The notes beneath the pieces were generated by a model. It saw only the letters and a program-made list of their open reading frames with translations. It was not told the origin of the DNA and did not search any database. Below, in pieces: positions 7,578 to 16,396 of a DNA stretch of 64,000 nucleotides. Numbering within the stretch: position 1 is the first letter of the stretch; every line of letters begins with the position of its first letter. The DNA comes from Lachnospiraceae bacterium M18-1 (GTDB taxonomy: Bacteria > Bacillota > Clostridia > Lachnospirales > Lachnospiraceae), in assembly GCA_000403295.2 (NCBI GenBank), contig KE159609.1:32492-96491 (forward strand), read 5' to 3'. The translations under genes were made by a program, and so were the position numbers.

Positions 7578-10559
7578 ATGAAATCTTGTGAATTGCGGAA
7601 TGGATTAGAGACTGCATTCGTGAACCAGAATGTAAATTCAAATCTGGCTTACCGCCCGGAATTTATTTCTAACGATCACAGGCAGGGAAAAAGAGTTCTG
7701 TCAGTGATTGAGCAGGAGCTTGCCAATTGCGAGGAGTTTTTTATCAGTGTAGCATTTATTACCCTGGGCGGGATTACTCCTTTATTGCAGACACTGAAAG
7801 AACTGGCGCGGAAGGGGGTTAAAGGAAAAATACTTACAACGGATTATTTGGTATTTAATGATCCGAAAGCCCTGGACAAGCTGCATTCCCTGGAAAATAT
7901 TGAATTGAGAATGTTCTGTTCCAATGAAGATAAGGATGGATTTCATACCAAGGGATATATTTTTAAAAAAGAAGAGGTGTACCGGATTATTGTGGGCAGT
8001 TCCAATATGACGGCAGGTGCTCTAAAAGTGAACCGCGAATGGAACACAAAGCTTGTTGGATATGAATCAGGAAAAGTAGTTTATGATATCCTGCAGGAGT
8101 TCCATTCTCTGTGGAATGACAGTCGCAGTCTGGTATACGATGATTTTATAGAGAACTATCGTGTCAGATATGAACTGGTCAGGAAGCAGAGAAAGACTGC
8201 AAAACAAATATCGCCTTTGCCACTGGAACAATACAGGCTTGAACCAAATACGATGCAGGTAAAGTTTGTAAAAAATATTCAGAAATTGCTTGATAAAAAG
8301 GAGAAAAAGGCTCTGCTAATATCTGCGACAGGGACCGGAAAAACTTATGCATCGGCATTTGCTTTGCGGGAAATGAACCCGAAAAAGGCGCTGTTTGTTG
8401 TACATAGAGAGAAAATTGCAAAACAGGCATTAAACAGCTATAAAAAAGTATTTGGAAAGAAGCGGGCAGATGGTTCAGATTATCAATATGTACTGCTTTC
8501 AGGAAATACTTCCAGAGAAATAGAGGCGATAAAACAGGCGGATCTGATATTTGCTACCATGCAGATGCTGAGTAAAGAGAGCGTACTGCATGAATTTTCA
8601 CAGGATTCATTTTCTGTAATCTGTCTAGATGAAGCGCATCATTCCGGTGCCGGCAGCTATCAAAAAATCATGAACTATTTTGAACCGGATTTTTGGCTTG
8701 GAATGACAGCCAGCCCTGAAACCAACAGGTTCGATGTATATGACATATTTGATCATAATATTGCATATGAAATCCGTCTCCAGCAAGCATTGGAAGAAAA
8801 TCTGCTCTGTCCGTTTCACTATTTTGGAATAACCGATATCAATGTTGAAGGTGAAGTGATCGGAGACAAAGATCTTGCAGAAGGGCTTCGTAATTTTAAC
8901 CACCTTATAAGTGATGACAGAGTGAACTATGTGATTGAGCAGGCACAATATTATGGATATAGCGGAGAACGTGTCAAAGGACTTATTTTTTGCAGCAGAA
9001 AAGAAGAAGCCAAGAAATTGTCTCAAAAATTCAACGAGAGGGGACTTCGGACGGAAGCATTGACTGGAGAGGACAGCGAAGCCAGAAGAGAAGCTGTGAT
9101 TGAACGTTTGGTTATGGACGTTCCGAAAGAAAAGCTGTCAGAAACAGATTATCTGGATTATATTCTTACAGTCGATATATTTTCGGAAGGTGTAGATATT
9201 CCCGAAGTGAATCAGGTGATTATGCTTCGGCCTACAGAGTCAGCCATTGTATTTGTACAGCAATTAGGCCGGGGACTTAGAAAGGCAGAAAATAAAGAGT
9301 TTGTAGTTGTATTGGACTTTATCGGAAATTACCACAACAATTTTTTGATTCCGATTGCTCTCTCTGGTGACCGTAGTTATAATAAAGATAATATCCGACG
9401 TTATGTCATGGAAGGCGATAGGGTGATTCCAGGTGTGTCCACTATACATTTTGATGAAATTAGCCGTAAGCGTATTTTTGCGGCAATTGATACAGCAAAC
9501 TTCAGTGATATCAAACTAATCAGAGAGAATTATATAAATTTAAAATATAAATTAGGAAGAATCCCGCGCTTGAAAGATTTTGATGAGTACGGAGAAATGG
9601 ATGTATGCCGTATTTTTGATAACAATAGCCTTGGGTCTTATCACAAATTTCTCGTAAAATATGAGAAGGATTATAAGATTCGTTTATCAGGAGAAGAAGA
9701 AAAAGTAATCGAATTTATTTCTAAAAAGCTGGCATCGGGTAAAAGAATCCATGAATTGGAACTATTAAAGCGGCTGATGTCGATTCGGCATGGGATTTTT
9801 AACGGTTTGGGAAAAAGGCTTCAGGAAAACTACGGGATTTTCATAGATAGACGCACAAAGACAAATCTTGTAAATGTAATGACCAATGAGTTCCCTTCCG
9901 GTTCCGGAAAGAAGACATATGATTCCTGCGTATTTATTGCAGAAGAAGGTACCGACTATGGGATTTCTGAAAAATTCGGTGAGATGCTAAAAGACCCGGA
10001 TTTTTATAAGATTGTAAATGAATTAGTGGAGTTCGGTATTGACCGATATCATATGAATTTCAGCAAAAGGTATCAGAATACGGATTTTGTATTATACCAA
10101 AAATATACATATGAAGATGCCTGTAGGCTTCTGAAATGGGAAAATAACGAAGTCCCATTAAACATCGGAGGATATAAATACGATAAAAAGACAAAGACAT
10201 TTCCGGTATTTATTAACTACGACAAGTCGGAAAATATCAGCGATACTACAAAATATGAGGATCATTTTGTGAATACAAATACACTGATTGCTATTTCAAA
10301 ATCCGGAAGAACCAGGGAGTCAGAGGATGTACAGAATTTTCTTCATGCTAGGGAGCGTGGGATCGATGTCCATTTATTTGTTCGGAAAAATAAGGATGAT
10401 AAGATTTCAAAAGAATTTTATTATCTAGGCCGTATGAAAGCATCAGGAAATGCAAAAGAATTTTGTATGGCTAATACGACAAAAACAGCAGTGGAAATTG
10501 AATGGCTTCTGGATACACCGGTGCGGGATGATATTTATCAATATATTATCGGATCGTAA
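7578..10559 (+). CDS. PLD-like nuclease / DEAD-DEAH superfamily 2 helicase / DUF3427 fusion
   Basis: A 993-residue multidomain protein. N-terminal ~180 residues are phospholipase-D-like, with HTKGYIF near residue 121 and GSSNMT after it, the single-HKD arrangement of PLD nucleases. The helicase core follows: Walker A ATGTGKT near residue 249, DEAH box (CLDEAHHSG) near 350, TASPE, and motif VI QQLGRGLRK. The C-terminal ~330 residues fit the DUF3427 region that usually closes this architecture. Such proteins are large soluble DNA helicase-nucleases often found in mobile or defence gene neighbourhoods. Base composition is visibly more AT-rich than the flanking genes, suggesting transfer. A NUDIX hydrolase follows 88 bp downstream and is probably co-transcribed. 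Domain calls are secure; the anti-phage role is inference. Confidence 0.85.
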   Translation: MKSCELRNGLETAFVNQNVNSNLAYRPEFISNDHRQGKRVLSVIEQELANCEEFFISVAFITLGGITPLLQTLKELARKGVKGKILTTDYLVFNDPKALDKLHSLENIELRMFCSNEDKDGFHTKGYIFKKEEVYRIIVGSSNMTAGALKVNREWNTKLVGYESGKVVYDILQEFHSLWNDSRSLVYDDFIENYRVRYELVRKQRKTAKQISPLPLEQYRLEPNTMQVKFVKNIQKLLDKKEKKALLISATGTGKTYASAFALREMNPKKALFVVHREKIAKQALNSYKKVFGKKRADGSDYQYVLLSGNTSREIEAIKQADLIFATMQMLSKESVLHEFSQDSFSVICLDEAHHSGAGSYQKIMNYFEPDFWLGMTASPETNRFDVYDIFDHNIAYEIRLQQALEENLLCPFHYFGITDINVEGEVIGDKDLAEGLRNFNHLISDDRVNYVIEQAQYYGYSGERVKGLIFCSRKEEAKKLSQKFNERGLRTEALTGEDSEARREAVIERLVMDVPKEKLSETDYLDYILTVDIFSEGVDIPEVNQVIMLRPTESAIVFVQQLGRGLRKAENKEFVVVLDFIGNYHNNFLIPIALSGDRSYNKDNIRRYVMEGDRVIPGVSTIHFDEISRKRIFAAIDTANFSDIKLIRENYINLKYKLGRIPRLKDFDEYGEMDVCRIFDNNSLGSYHKFLVKYEKDYKIRLSGEEEKVIEFISKKLASGKRIHELELLKRLMSIRHGIFNGLGKRLQENYGIFIDRRTKTNLVNVMTNEFPSGSGKKTYDSCVFIAEEGTDYGISEKFGEMLKDPDFYKIVNELVEFGIDRYHMNFSKRYQNTDFVLYQKYTYEDACRLLKWENNEVPLNIGGYKYDKKTKTFPVFINYDKSENISDTTKYEDHFVNTNTLIAISKSGRTRESEDVQNFLHARERGIDVHLFVRKNKDDKISKEFYYLGRMKASGNAKEFCMANTTKTAVEIEWLLDTPVRDDIYQYIIGS

Positions 10560-10647
10560 TGAGAAATGGCATTGCAGTATACTGGTGATAAAAGAACGAA
10601 TCATATTCTGATATTGAAATACAAATTTAGAAAAAGAGGAGTATAGC

Positions 10648-11034
10648 ATGAAAACAGTAAAAGTAGTTGCGGCAATTATCAGGAACCATGATAAAATATT
10701 TGCAACTCAGAGGGGATATGGAGAGTTTAAGGATGGATGGGAATTTCCGGGAGGAAAAATTGAGGAAGGAGAAACTCCGGAGCACGCTTTGATCCGAGAG
10801 ATCCGGGAGGAACTTGATACAGTCATTTCCGTTGGAGAAAGGATGGACTGCATTGAGTATGATTATCCGGCATTTCATTTGTCAATGGAATGCTTTTGGG
10901 CGGAGGTGGTTTCGGGAGACTTGATTTTGAAAGAACATGAGGCGGCGAAATGGCTTTCCAGGGATGAACTGGACAGTGTAGACTGGCTACCGGCGGATCT
11001 GGAGTTAATTGAGAAGATAAAAGGGAAACTGTAG
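10648..11034 (+). CDS. MutT-like NUDIX (deoxy)nucleoside triphosphate pyrophosphohydrolase
   Basis: A 128-residue single-domain NUDIX hydrolase. The NUDIX box is complete, following GX5EX7REXXEE from GGKIEEGE to IREIREELD. The length and the N-terminal VVAAIIRNHDKIFATQR are typical of MutT/8-oxo-dGTP diphosphatase-type enzymes. Such enzymes hydrolyse oxidised or non-canonical dNTPs to monophosphate and pyrophosphate in the cytoplasm. A good ribosome site (AGAGGAG) precedes the ATG. It lies 88 bp after the PLD-helicase gene with no obvious promoter or terminator between, so the two probably form one unit. Recurrent pairing would suggest the hydrolase acts on a product or signal of the helicase-nuclease rather than serving only as a housekeeping sanitiser. 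Confidence 0.85.
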   Translation: MKTVKVVAAIIRNHDKIFATQRGYGEFKDGWEFPGGKIEEGETPEHALIREIREELDTVISVGERMDCIEYDYPAFHLSMECFWAEVVSGDLILKEHEAAKWLSRDELDSVDWLPADLELIEKIKGKL

Positions 11035-11059
11035 GGAAATGCTCAAGCGCCAAAAACGA

Positions 11060-11170
11060 TTACGCCCATAATATCAAATGGATCTGAAAGGCCGAAATGT
11101 TTTCAGGATTAACGAGTCCGTTTACAAAAAGCCGCCCGCCAAAGCAATAGAATTTCTCATTTTTGTCCAT
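11060..11170 (-). other. Short open frame in intergenic region, unassigned
   Basis: A 36-codon frame on the minus strand begins MDKNEKFYCFGGRLF and ends with TAA. It fills most of the space between the NUDIX and hydrogenase genes. No recognisable ribosome site precedes it and I do not recognise the peptide. It could be a gene remnant or chance. The rest of this interval shows no clear promoter. Confidence 0.12.
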
Positions 11171-11231
11171 AATAACTGGTGAATACATTTGAAATCTAAA
11201 ACCTGTATTATTATGGAAGAAAGAGGAATCT

Positions 11232-12464
11232 ATGAAAACATTTGACGAATTATATCAGGATCTTCTCCAGAGAAAACTTACACTGGAGGAGCCGCTTCCG
11301 GCTGACTATGACCCCTATCATCTGGACTGCCTGCTCCACCCGGAGAAATATGCCTCAGTCCTGCACATTGATGAATGCCAGAAATGCGCTTATGAGCGTG
11401 CCTGTCAGAACAGCTGCGTATTCGATGCGATCCGCTGGAATGAGGAAGGAAAGCTGATGATCGATCCGGAGCTCTGCGCGGGCTGCGAGGCATGCATTGA
11501 AGCATGCCAGGACGGCAGGCTGACAGCCAGTAAGGATGTACTTCCTGCGATGAAAGCGGTGAGAGAGGCAAAAGGACCGGCCTATATGATGGTAGCCCCG
11601 GCATTTTTCGGGCAGTTCAGTGAAGATGTAACTCCAGGGCAGCTGCGGACGGCGTTTAAAGCGCTCGGATTTACGGGGATGGTAGAAGTCGCTTTATTTG
11701 CGGATATCCTGACACTGAAGGAAGCGCTGGAATTTGACCGGCATGTACGCCATACCGGAGATTATCAGCTGACAAGCTGCTGCTGTCCGATCTGGATCTC
11801 CATGATCCGTAAGATCTACCACGAACTGATGCCCCATGTTCCCGGAGCTGTGTCGCCCATGATCGCCTGCGGCCGTATGATCAAGCGGATCCATCCGGAT
11901 GCGGTCACGGTATTTGCAGGGCCGTGCCTGGCAAAAAAGAAAGAAGCGAAGGAACCCGATATCGCGGACGCAGTGGATTATGTGCTGACATTTCAGGAAC
12001 TGAGAGACATCTTCCGGGCGGCAGATATCCATCCGGAGGAATTGACGGACCTTGAAAAGGAACATGCTTCCGCGGCGGGCAGGCTTTATGCAAGAACCGG
12101 AGGTGTAAGCCATGCGGTATCTGAGATGGTAGACCAGCTCCGCCCGGACAGGAGCATCCATGTCCGTTCCGAACAGGCAAATGGAACAAAGGCATGTATG
12201 GAGATGATCCAACGGATAAAAGAAGGAACCACAGATGCCAATTTCTTTGAGGGGATGGGCTGTGCAGGAGGATGCGTCGGCGGGCCCAGGGCAATCCTTG
12301 ATGTGGAGGAAGGAACCCGTCATGTAGATACCTATGCCGGAAATGCCCCATACAACACGCCGCTGGAAAATCCCTATGTGCGTAAAGTATTGGAAGAGCT
12401 GGGACTGGGAACCGTCGAGGAACTGCTGACAGAGGATCAGCTTCTTACAAGAGACTTTTCGTGA
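11232..12464 (+). CDS. Group B-type [FeFe]-hydrogenase catalytic-domain protein
   Basis: A 410-residue iron-sulfur protein. Two N-terminal [4Fe-4S] motifs are visible (CQKCAYERACQNSC around residues 50-63 and CAGCEACIEAC around 85-95). The H-cluster signatures follow: TSCCCPIW near 181, GPCLAKKKE near 230 and EGMGCAGGCVGGP near 339. The extra cysteine in TSCCCP is the mark of group B (M3-like) enzymes, as against TSCCP of the prototypical group A. There is no maturase gene or NADH-linked partner nearby, so the gene stands alone. Group B enzymes are widespread in anaerobic Firmicutes; whether they evolve or sense hydrogen is less settled than for group A. It converges on the M56 peptidase gene, with 6 bp between them. 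Confidence 0.9.
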   Translation: MKTFDELYQDLLQRKLTLEEPLPADYDPYHLDCLLHPEKYASVLHIDECQKCAYERACQNSCVFDAIRWNEEGKLMIDPELCAGCEACIEACQDGRLTASKDVLPAMKAVREAKGPAYMMVAPAFFGQFSEDVTPGQLRTAFKALGFTGMVEVALFADILTLKEALEFDRHVRHTGDYQLTSCCCPIWISMIRKIYHELMPHVPGAVSPMIACGRMIKRIHPDAVTVFAGPCLAKKKEAKEPDIADAVDYVLTFQELRDIFRAADIHPEELTDLEKEHASAAGRLYARTGGVSHAVSEMVDQLRPDRSIHVRSEQANGTKACMEMIQRIKEGTTDANFFEGMGCAGGCVGGPRAILDVEEGTRHVDTYAGNAPYNTPLENPYVRKVLEELGLGTVEELLTEDQLLTRDFS

Positions 12465-12470
12465 AGACAG

Positions 12471-13805
12471 TCACGTATACCACGAAAATACATGGAGTGA
12501 GGAAGGAGAAAGCCGCCCGGAAGTGTGAGCGTTTCTGAGAAAGCTCACACTTCCCCTGGCATGTTCCCCTGTGACCTTCACGGTATAGATTCCGTTTTCT
12601 TCAATTTCAAGATGAAATGCGATGGATGAGATGATTTCATTATTTTCATAAATGATCTCATCACCTTTGCAGATTGTCACTGCCATGCGGCCGTCATCTA
12701 CGGTAATTGCGGCACTCAGAATATCTCCGGCTTCCAGAGTGAGATCCTGAGAATCGGTGGAGTGGAGCTTTTGAAAAGCCATGATAAATTCACTGTCATT
12801 TCCGGTTCTGCTCCCATTAAATACAGAAACAGGAGGGTCGGTCAGGAAGCAGGCCGCGAGGAGAATACAGACTGCCGCGGATGCTGCGCTGATCCCGAAT
12901 CCCGGTTTTTTATAATGCAATATGTTGTTCACCCGTTTTTTTACATCTGTTTCGCCGAAAGCAAGCGGGCAGGCAAGAACCATTTTTTGACGCATGCTGC
13001 AGGAAACAAGCGCATTGGCATAGGCTTTGCGTTCGTCCGGATCAAAACTGCGGATCACCTGTTCATCGCATGCCAGTTCCAGATCACGGCAAAACAAGAT
13101 ATATGCCGCCCAGACCAGGGGATGGAACCAGTATACTGCCAGCAGGACATAGCCCAGTATTTTCCACCAGTGGTCTCTTCTCTTCAGATGCGCCTCCTCA
13201 TGCGCGGTCACATATCTGAGATCGTCCTGGCAGATCCCGGAAGGCAGGAAGATCCGGGGGGCTAGAAGTCCCAGGATAAACGGCGATGTAACGGCATCAC
13301 AGAGCCAGAGCTTTTCCGGTATGGAAATCCCTTCCTGCGTATTCTGCAGTATAGACCTTATCGGTACTCCTTCCCGTACTCTGACACAAAGCTGCAGACA
13401 GCGGAATACCCCATACCCAAGCAAGAGGATGGCTCCCGCTGCCCATACGGTTCCGGCGGCGGACATCCAGATATATAGAGGATTTGCACTGGCTCCGGGA
13501 ACCGGCGAAAAGGTCCGGCTGATGACCGGATTCAGGGCGCGGCTGAGAAACAGAACCCCGGTGCTGACCGTAGGATTCTGTGCATACCGGACCACCTGCG
13601 GGTCAAATGTTTCCGCACTGGGGATCAGGCTGAACGGTGCTTTCAAAGAAATTGGGCAGATCAGCCGGAAAGCAATGATTCCCCACAGCACACAGACGAT
13701 CCGCTTCGGTGCTTTTTTCAGAAAAAACCGCAGCAGGAGAACCGCCGAAATAAGCCATCCTGCCGCAATGCTCATATTCAGAAGCTTCAAAAATATCATA
13801 TCCAT
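12471..13805 (-). CDS. BlaR1/MecR1-like M56 membrane metallopeptidase
   Basis: A 444-residue polytopic membrane protein. N-terminal hydrophobic helices are followed by a cytoplasmic zinc protease segment with HEEAH (HExxH) near residue 200 and DLELACDEQ downstream carrying the third metal ligand. Further hydrophobic helices and a ~110-residue extracytoplasmic C-terminal domain follow. That last domain is beta-rich and too short and unlike a penicillin-binding sensor domain, so beta-lactam sensing is not supported. Family members (BlaR1, MecR1) cleave or trigger cleavage of a BlaI/MecI repressor. Here the expected upstream blaI-like gene is missing; only a possible 21-codon tail remains just before the start codon. 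The start at 13805 is preceded by TCAGGAGGT. Confidence 0.85.
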   Translation of the reverse strand: MDMIFLKLLNMSIAAGWLISAVLLLRFFLKKAPKRIVCVLWGIIAFRLICPISLKAPFSLIPSAETFDPQVVRYAQNPTVSTGVLFLSRALNPVISRTFSPVPGASANPLYIWMSAAGTVWAAGAILLLGYGVFRCLQLCVRVREGVPIRSILQNTQEGISIPEKLWLCDAVTSPFILGLLAPRIFLPSGICQDDLRYVTAHEEAHLKRRDHWWKILGYVLLAVYWFHPLVWAAYILFCRDLELACDEQVIRSFDPDERKAYANALVSCSMRQKMVLACPLAFGETDVKKRVNNILHYKKPGFGISAASAAVCILLAACFLTDPPVSVFNGSRTGNDSEFIMAFQKLHSTDSQDLTLEAGDILSAAITVDDGRMAVTICKGDEIIYENNEIISSIAFHLEIEENGIYTVKVTGEHARGSVSFLRNAHTSGRLSPSSLHVFSWYT

Positions 13806-13822
13806 AGCGAAACCTCCTGACG

Positions 13823-13888
13823 TTACTCTGCATCAATTATTTTACGGATCTGCGCGGCTTCATCCGAATAGATTTGATTTCGATGGTG
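13823..13888 (-). pseudogene. Possible C-terminal remnant of a BlaI/MecI-type repressor gene
   Basis: Directly upstream of the BlaR1-like gene, a minus-strand frame of 21 codons ends NQIYSDEAAQIRKIIDAE and a stop, 17 bp before that gene's start. The sequence resembles the SDEE-type acidic C-terminus of BlaI/MecI repressors, which are normally encoded exactly here. In-frame stop TAG precedes it and no helix-turn-helix is present. The match is short, so this may be coincidence. Confidence 0.33.
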
Positions 13889-13944
13889 CTACGCATACCA
13901 AGGCTTAAAAAAGACAAAGGATACTTCCTTATGTGAAGTGCCCC

Positions 13945-13973
13945 TTGTGACAGGCCTTTTTTTATAGTATACT
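13945..13973 (+). promoter_or_regulatory. Sigma-A-type promoter upstream of the MATE gene
   Basis: TTGTGA at 13945-13950 and TATACT at 13968-13973 are separated by 17 bp. It points toward the MATE gene, giving a leader of about 135 bases. The rest of the 13.9-14.1 kb gap holds an AAAGGAGG sequence at 14044-14051 that has no start codon at normal spacing. Confidence 0.65.
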
Positions 13974-14116
13974 ATAACGAAATGAAAAATCAATGTACAG
14001 GCACTGGAATTAAGGAAGCGATCTGCCGCATAAACCGGCGACAAAAGGAGGTATAGGACTGTTAAAAATAACTGGTATCATTCGATCATATCATTTTTTA
14101 CAGTCTGAAATATTCT

Positions 14117-15445
14117 ATGGAACAAACATTTATGAAAGAAAAAAAGATACTGCCCCTTGTGCTCTCTATGTCCCTGCCTATGGTCATTTCCATGGCGGTG
14201 AACTCACTCTACAACATCGTGGACAGTTATTTTGTTGCAAAATTAAGTGAAGACGCCATGACGGCCCTGTCTCTGGTGTATCCGGTGCAGAATATGATCA
14301 ACGCCATTGCCATCGGCTTCGCCATCGGGATCAACGCCAGCGTGGCCTACTATCTGGGGGCCGGCGACCAGGAGAGGGCGGACAAGGCGGCTGCCCAGGG
14401 GATGCTTTTAAACATGCTTCACGGGGCGGTGCTGATGGTGATATGCATCGCCGTGATGCCAGCGTTTCTGCGGATGTTTTCCACAGACGAAACAGTCATC
14501 CGGATGGCGCTGGAATATTCCAACCGGGCGTTTTTATTTGCTGTGGTCATCGCAATGACTCTGGTCTATGAAAAGGTTTTTCAAGCCGTAGGCAAGATGA
14601 AGGTCTCCATGTTCAGCATGATGTGCGGATTTGCGGCAAATATAATCCTGGATCCTCTGATGATCTTCGGCATCGGCATTTTCCCGGCCATGGGGATCGC
14701 CGGAGCGGCCTACGCCACCGGGATCGGACAGGTGCTCACCCTTGTAGTATATCTGATCTTCTGTAAAATAGATCCGCTGCCCCTGAAGATCACGCGGAAA
14801 TATCTGCGGCCTCAGCGGGATGTAGCGGCCAGGATGTATTCCGTGGGGTTCTCCGCCACGCTGAGCCTGGCGCTTCCGTCTCTGCTGATCTCCGTGCTGA
14901 ACGGGATCCTGGCAGGCTTTTCAGAAAAATATGTGCTCGTGCTGGGTGTGTACTATAAGCTCCAGACGTTCATTTATCTGACGGCAAATGGGATTATCCA
15001 GGGCATCCGTCCGCTGATGGGATACAATTACGGCGCAGGGGAGAAGGAACGGGTGAAGCAGATCTTTCGGACAACCCTGATGCTCACAGCAGGTGTAATG
15101 GTGGCCGGAACAGCCTTGTCGTGGCTGATCCCGGAATACCTGATCGGATTATTTACCGCCAACCCGCAGACCATACAAAGCGGAGTGAACGCGCTGCATA
15201 TCATCAGTCTTGGTTTTGTAGTGTCGGCAGTCTCCGTAAGCTGCTGCGGGGCGCTGGAAGGGCTGGGGAAAGGAAGGCCTTCGCTGTACATATCCCTGTT
15301 CCGGTACGTGCTCGTGATCATGCCCGCGGCATTTCTGTTCAGCAGGCTGATGGGAGTGAATGGAGTATGGACTGCGTTCTGCTTTACCGAATTTGTGACG
15401 GCAGGGGCGGGGTATCTGATCTACAGGAAGTATGAGGCTCAATAG
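14117..15445 (+). CDS. MATE family multidrug efflux transporter
   Basis: A 442-residue polytopic inner-membrane protein with about twelve hydrophobic helices in two homologous halves. The N-terminus (KEKKILPLVLSMSLPMVISM, then NSLYNIVDSYFVAKL) is typical of Clostridial MATE exporters, which use a sodium or proton gradient to extrude drugs or metabolites. The ATG at 14117 has only a weak ribosome site. No regulator is adjacent, though a good promoter lies about 145 bp upstream. The substrate cannot be told from sequence. Confidence 0.92.
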   Translation: MEQTFMKEKKILPLVLSMSLPMVISMAVNSLYNIVDSYFVAKLSEDAMTALSLVYPVQNMINAIAIGFAIGINASVAYYLGAGDQERADKAAAQGMLLNMLHGAVLMVICIAVMPAFLRMFSTDETVIRMALEYSNRAFLFAVVIAMTLVYEKVFQAVGKMKVSMFSMMCGFAANIILDPLMIFGIGIFPAMGIAGAAYATGIGQVLTLVVYLIFCKIDPLPLKITRKYLRPQRDVAARMYSVGFSATLSLALPSLLISVLNGILAGFSEKYVLVLGVYYKLQTFIYLTANGIIQGIRPLMGYNYGAGEKERVKQIFRTTLMLTAGVMVAGTALSWLIPEYLIGLFTANPQTIQSGVNALHIISLGFVVSAVSVSCCGALEGLGKGRPSLYISLFRYVLVIMPAAFLFSRLMGVNGVWTAFCFTEFVTAGAGYLIYRKYEAQ

Positions 15446-15555
15446 AGAAGGCACATTCCTTATGAAAGGTCCGAATAGCCACAATAGGATGCGCACAGGG
15501 AACATTTTGATGCCCTGTCAGCTTGCTGCAGGGGCTTTGAATACCATCGTATGCA

Positions 15556-15580
15556 GAAAAGCTGCCAGCGGCAGGTTTTC
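15556..15580 (+). terminator. Probable terminator after the MATE gene
   Basis: GAAAA-G-CTGCC at 15556-15566 pairs with GGCAG-G-TTTTC at 15570-15580, with one internal G/G mismatch and a 3-base loop. The downstream arm is itself T-rich. It lies between the MATE gene and the GNAT gene. Confidence 0.5.
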
Positions 15581-15604
15581 TGTATTTGAGCAGGAGGACA
15601 ATAC

Positions 15605-16384
15605 ATGGTTTACGAATTGAGAGATACGGAAAAAGCAGCGCCGCTCTTTGAAGGCTGGCAGGAGTCGATGATCTGGTCATGCCTGCAGAAGGTCATGGGA
15701 AAAATCTATACGGACGCTCCGGAGCAGCCGGCCTCTGCTATGGCCCTTCTGGCTGACTTCTGTTTTTTTGCGGGAAAGCCCGATGCGGAGCTTGTACGGT
15801 ATTGGGGCGGTCTGTGCTTCCCGGATACCGCTGCTTCCCGGGGGATCATCATGGTGCCGCAGAACCGCGCTTGGGGAGAACTGATTGAGAGCAGCTGGAA
15901 AGAAAAAGCCAGAAAGACCACCCGATACGCTATAAAAAAAGAACCTGGTATCTTTGACAGAGAGAAGCTGCAGGCAGCAGTTACGGCCCTGCCTGAGGGG
16001 TTTACATTAAAAATGATCGATGAAGCCCTGTATCTGCAATGCAGGGAAATTCCTTGGTGCAGGGACTGGGTGGCCAACTATGCGGATTACGCCATGTACC
16101 GGAAGTACGGCCTGGGAGCAGTGATCTTAAAAGACGGGGAGCCGGTTTCCGGGGCGTCCTCTTATACCAGTTATCGCACCGGCATTGAAATTGAGATCGA
16201 TACCCGGGAAGACTGCCGCAGAAAAGGGCTTGCCTATATCTGCGGGGCAAAACTGATCCTGGAATGCATGGAGCGGGGCTGGTATCCGAGCTGGGATGCT
16301 CATAACCCGTGGTCGGCGGCGCTGGCCGAAAAGCTGGGATATCATTTTGATCATGAATATACGGTATACGAAGTTTATAGATGA
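15605..16384 (+). CDS. GNAT family N-acetyltransferase
   Basis: A 259-residue soluble protein. The C-terminal half has the GNAT fold pattern: a central strand (GIEIEIDTREDCRRKG) leading into the acetyl-CoA loop region RRKGLAYICGAKLI, then CMERGWYPSWDAHN and LAEKLGYHF. The N-terminal half is the extended region found in the larger GNAT subfamily (GNAT_acetyltr_2-like) of Firmicutes. The ATG at 15605 has a strong AGGAGG site. It is followed 12 bp later by an ABC transporter pair and may share its transcript. Substrate unknown. Confidence 0.8.
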   Translation: MVYELRDTEKAAPLFEGWQESMIWSCLQKVMGKIYTDAPEQPASAMALLADFCFFAGKPDAELVRYWGGLCFPDTAASRGIIMVPQNRAWGELIESSWKEKARKTTRYAIKKEPGIFDREKLQAAVTALPEGFTLKMIDEALYLQCREIPWCRDWVANYADYAMYRKYGLGAVILKDGEPVSGASSYTSYRTGIEIEIDTREDCRRKGLAYICGAKLILECMERGWYPSWDAHNPWSAALAEKLGYHFDHEYTVYEVYR

Positions 16385-16396
16385 GAGGAAAAAGCC

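Noticed and set aside
12471..13805. BlaR1-like protein as a beta-lactam sensor
   Set aside because: The C-terminal extracytoplasmic part is only ~110 residues and lacks SxxK/KTG motifs of a penicillin-binding domain.
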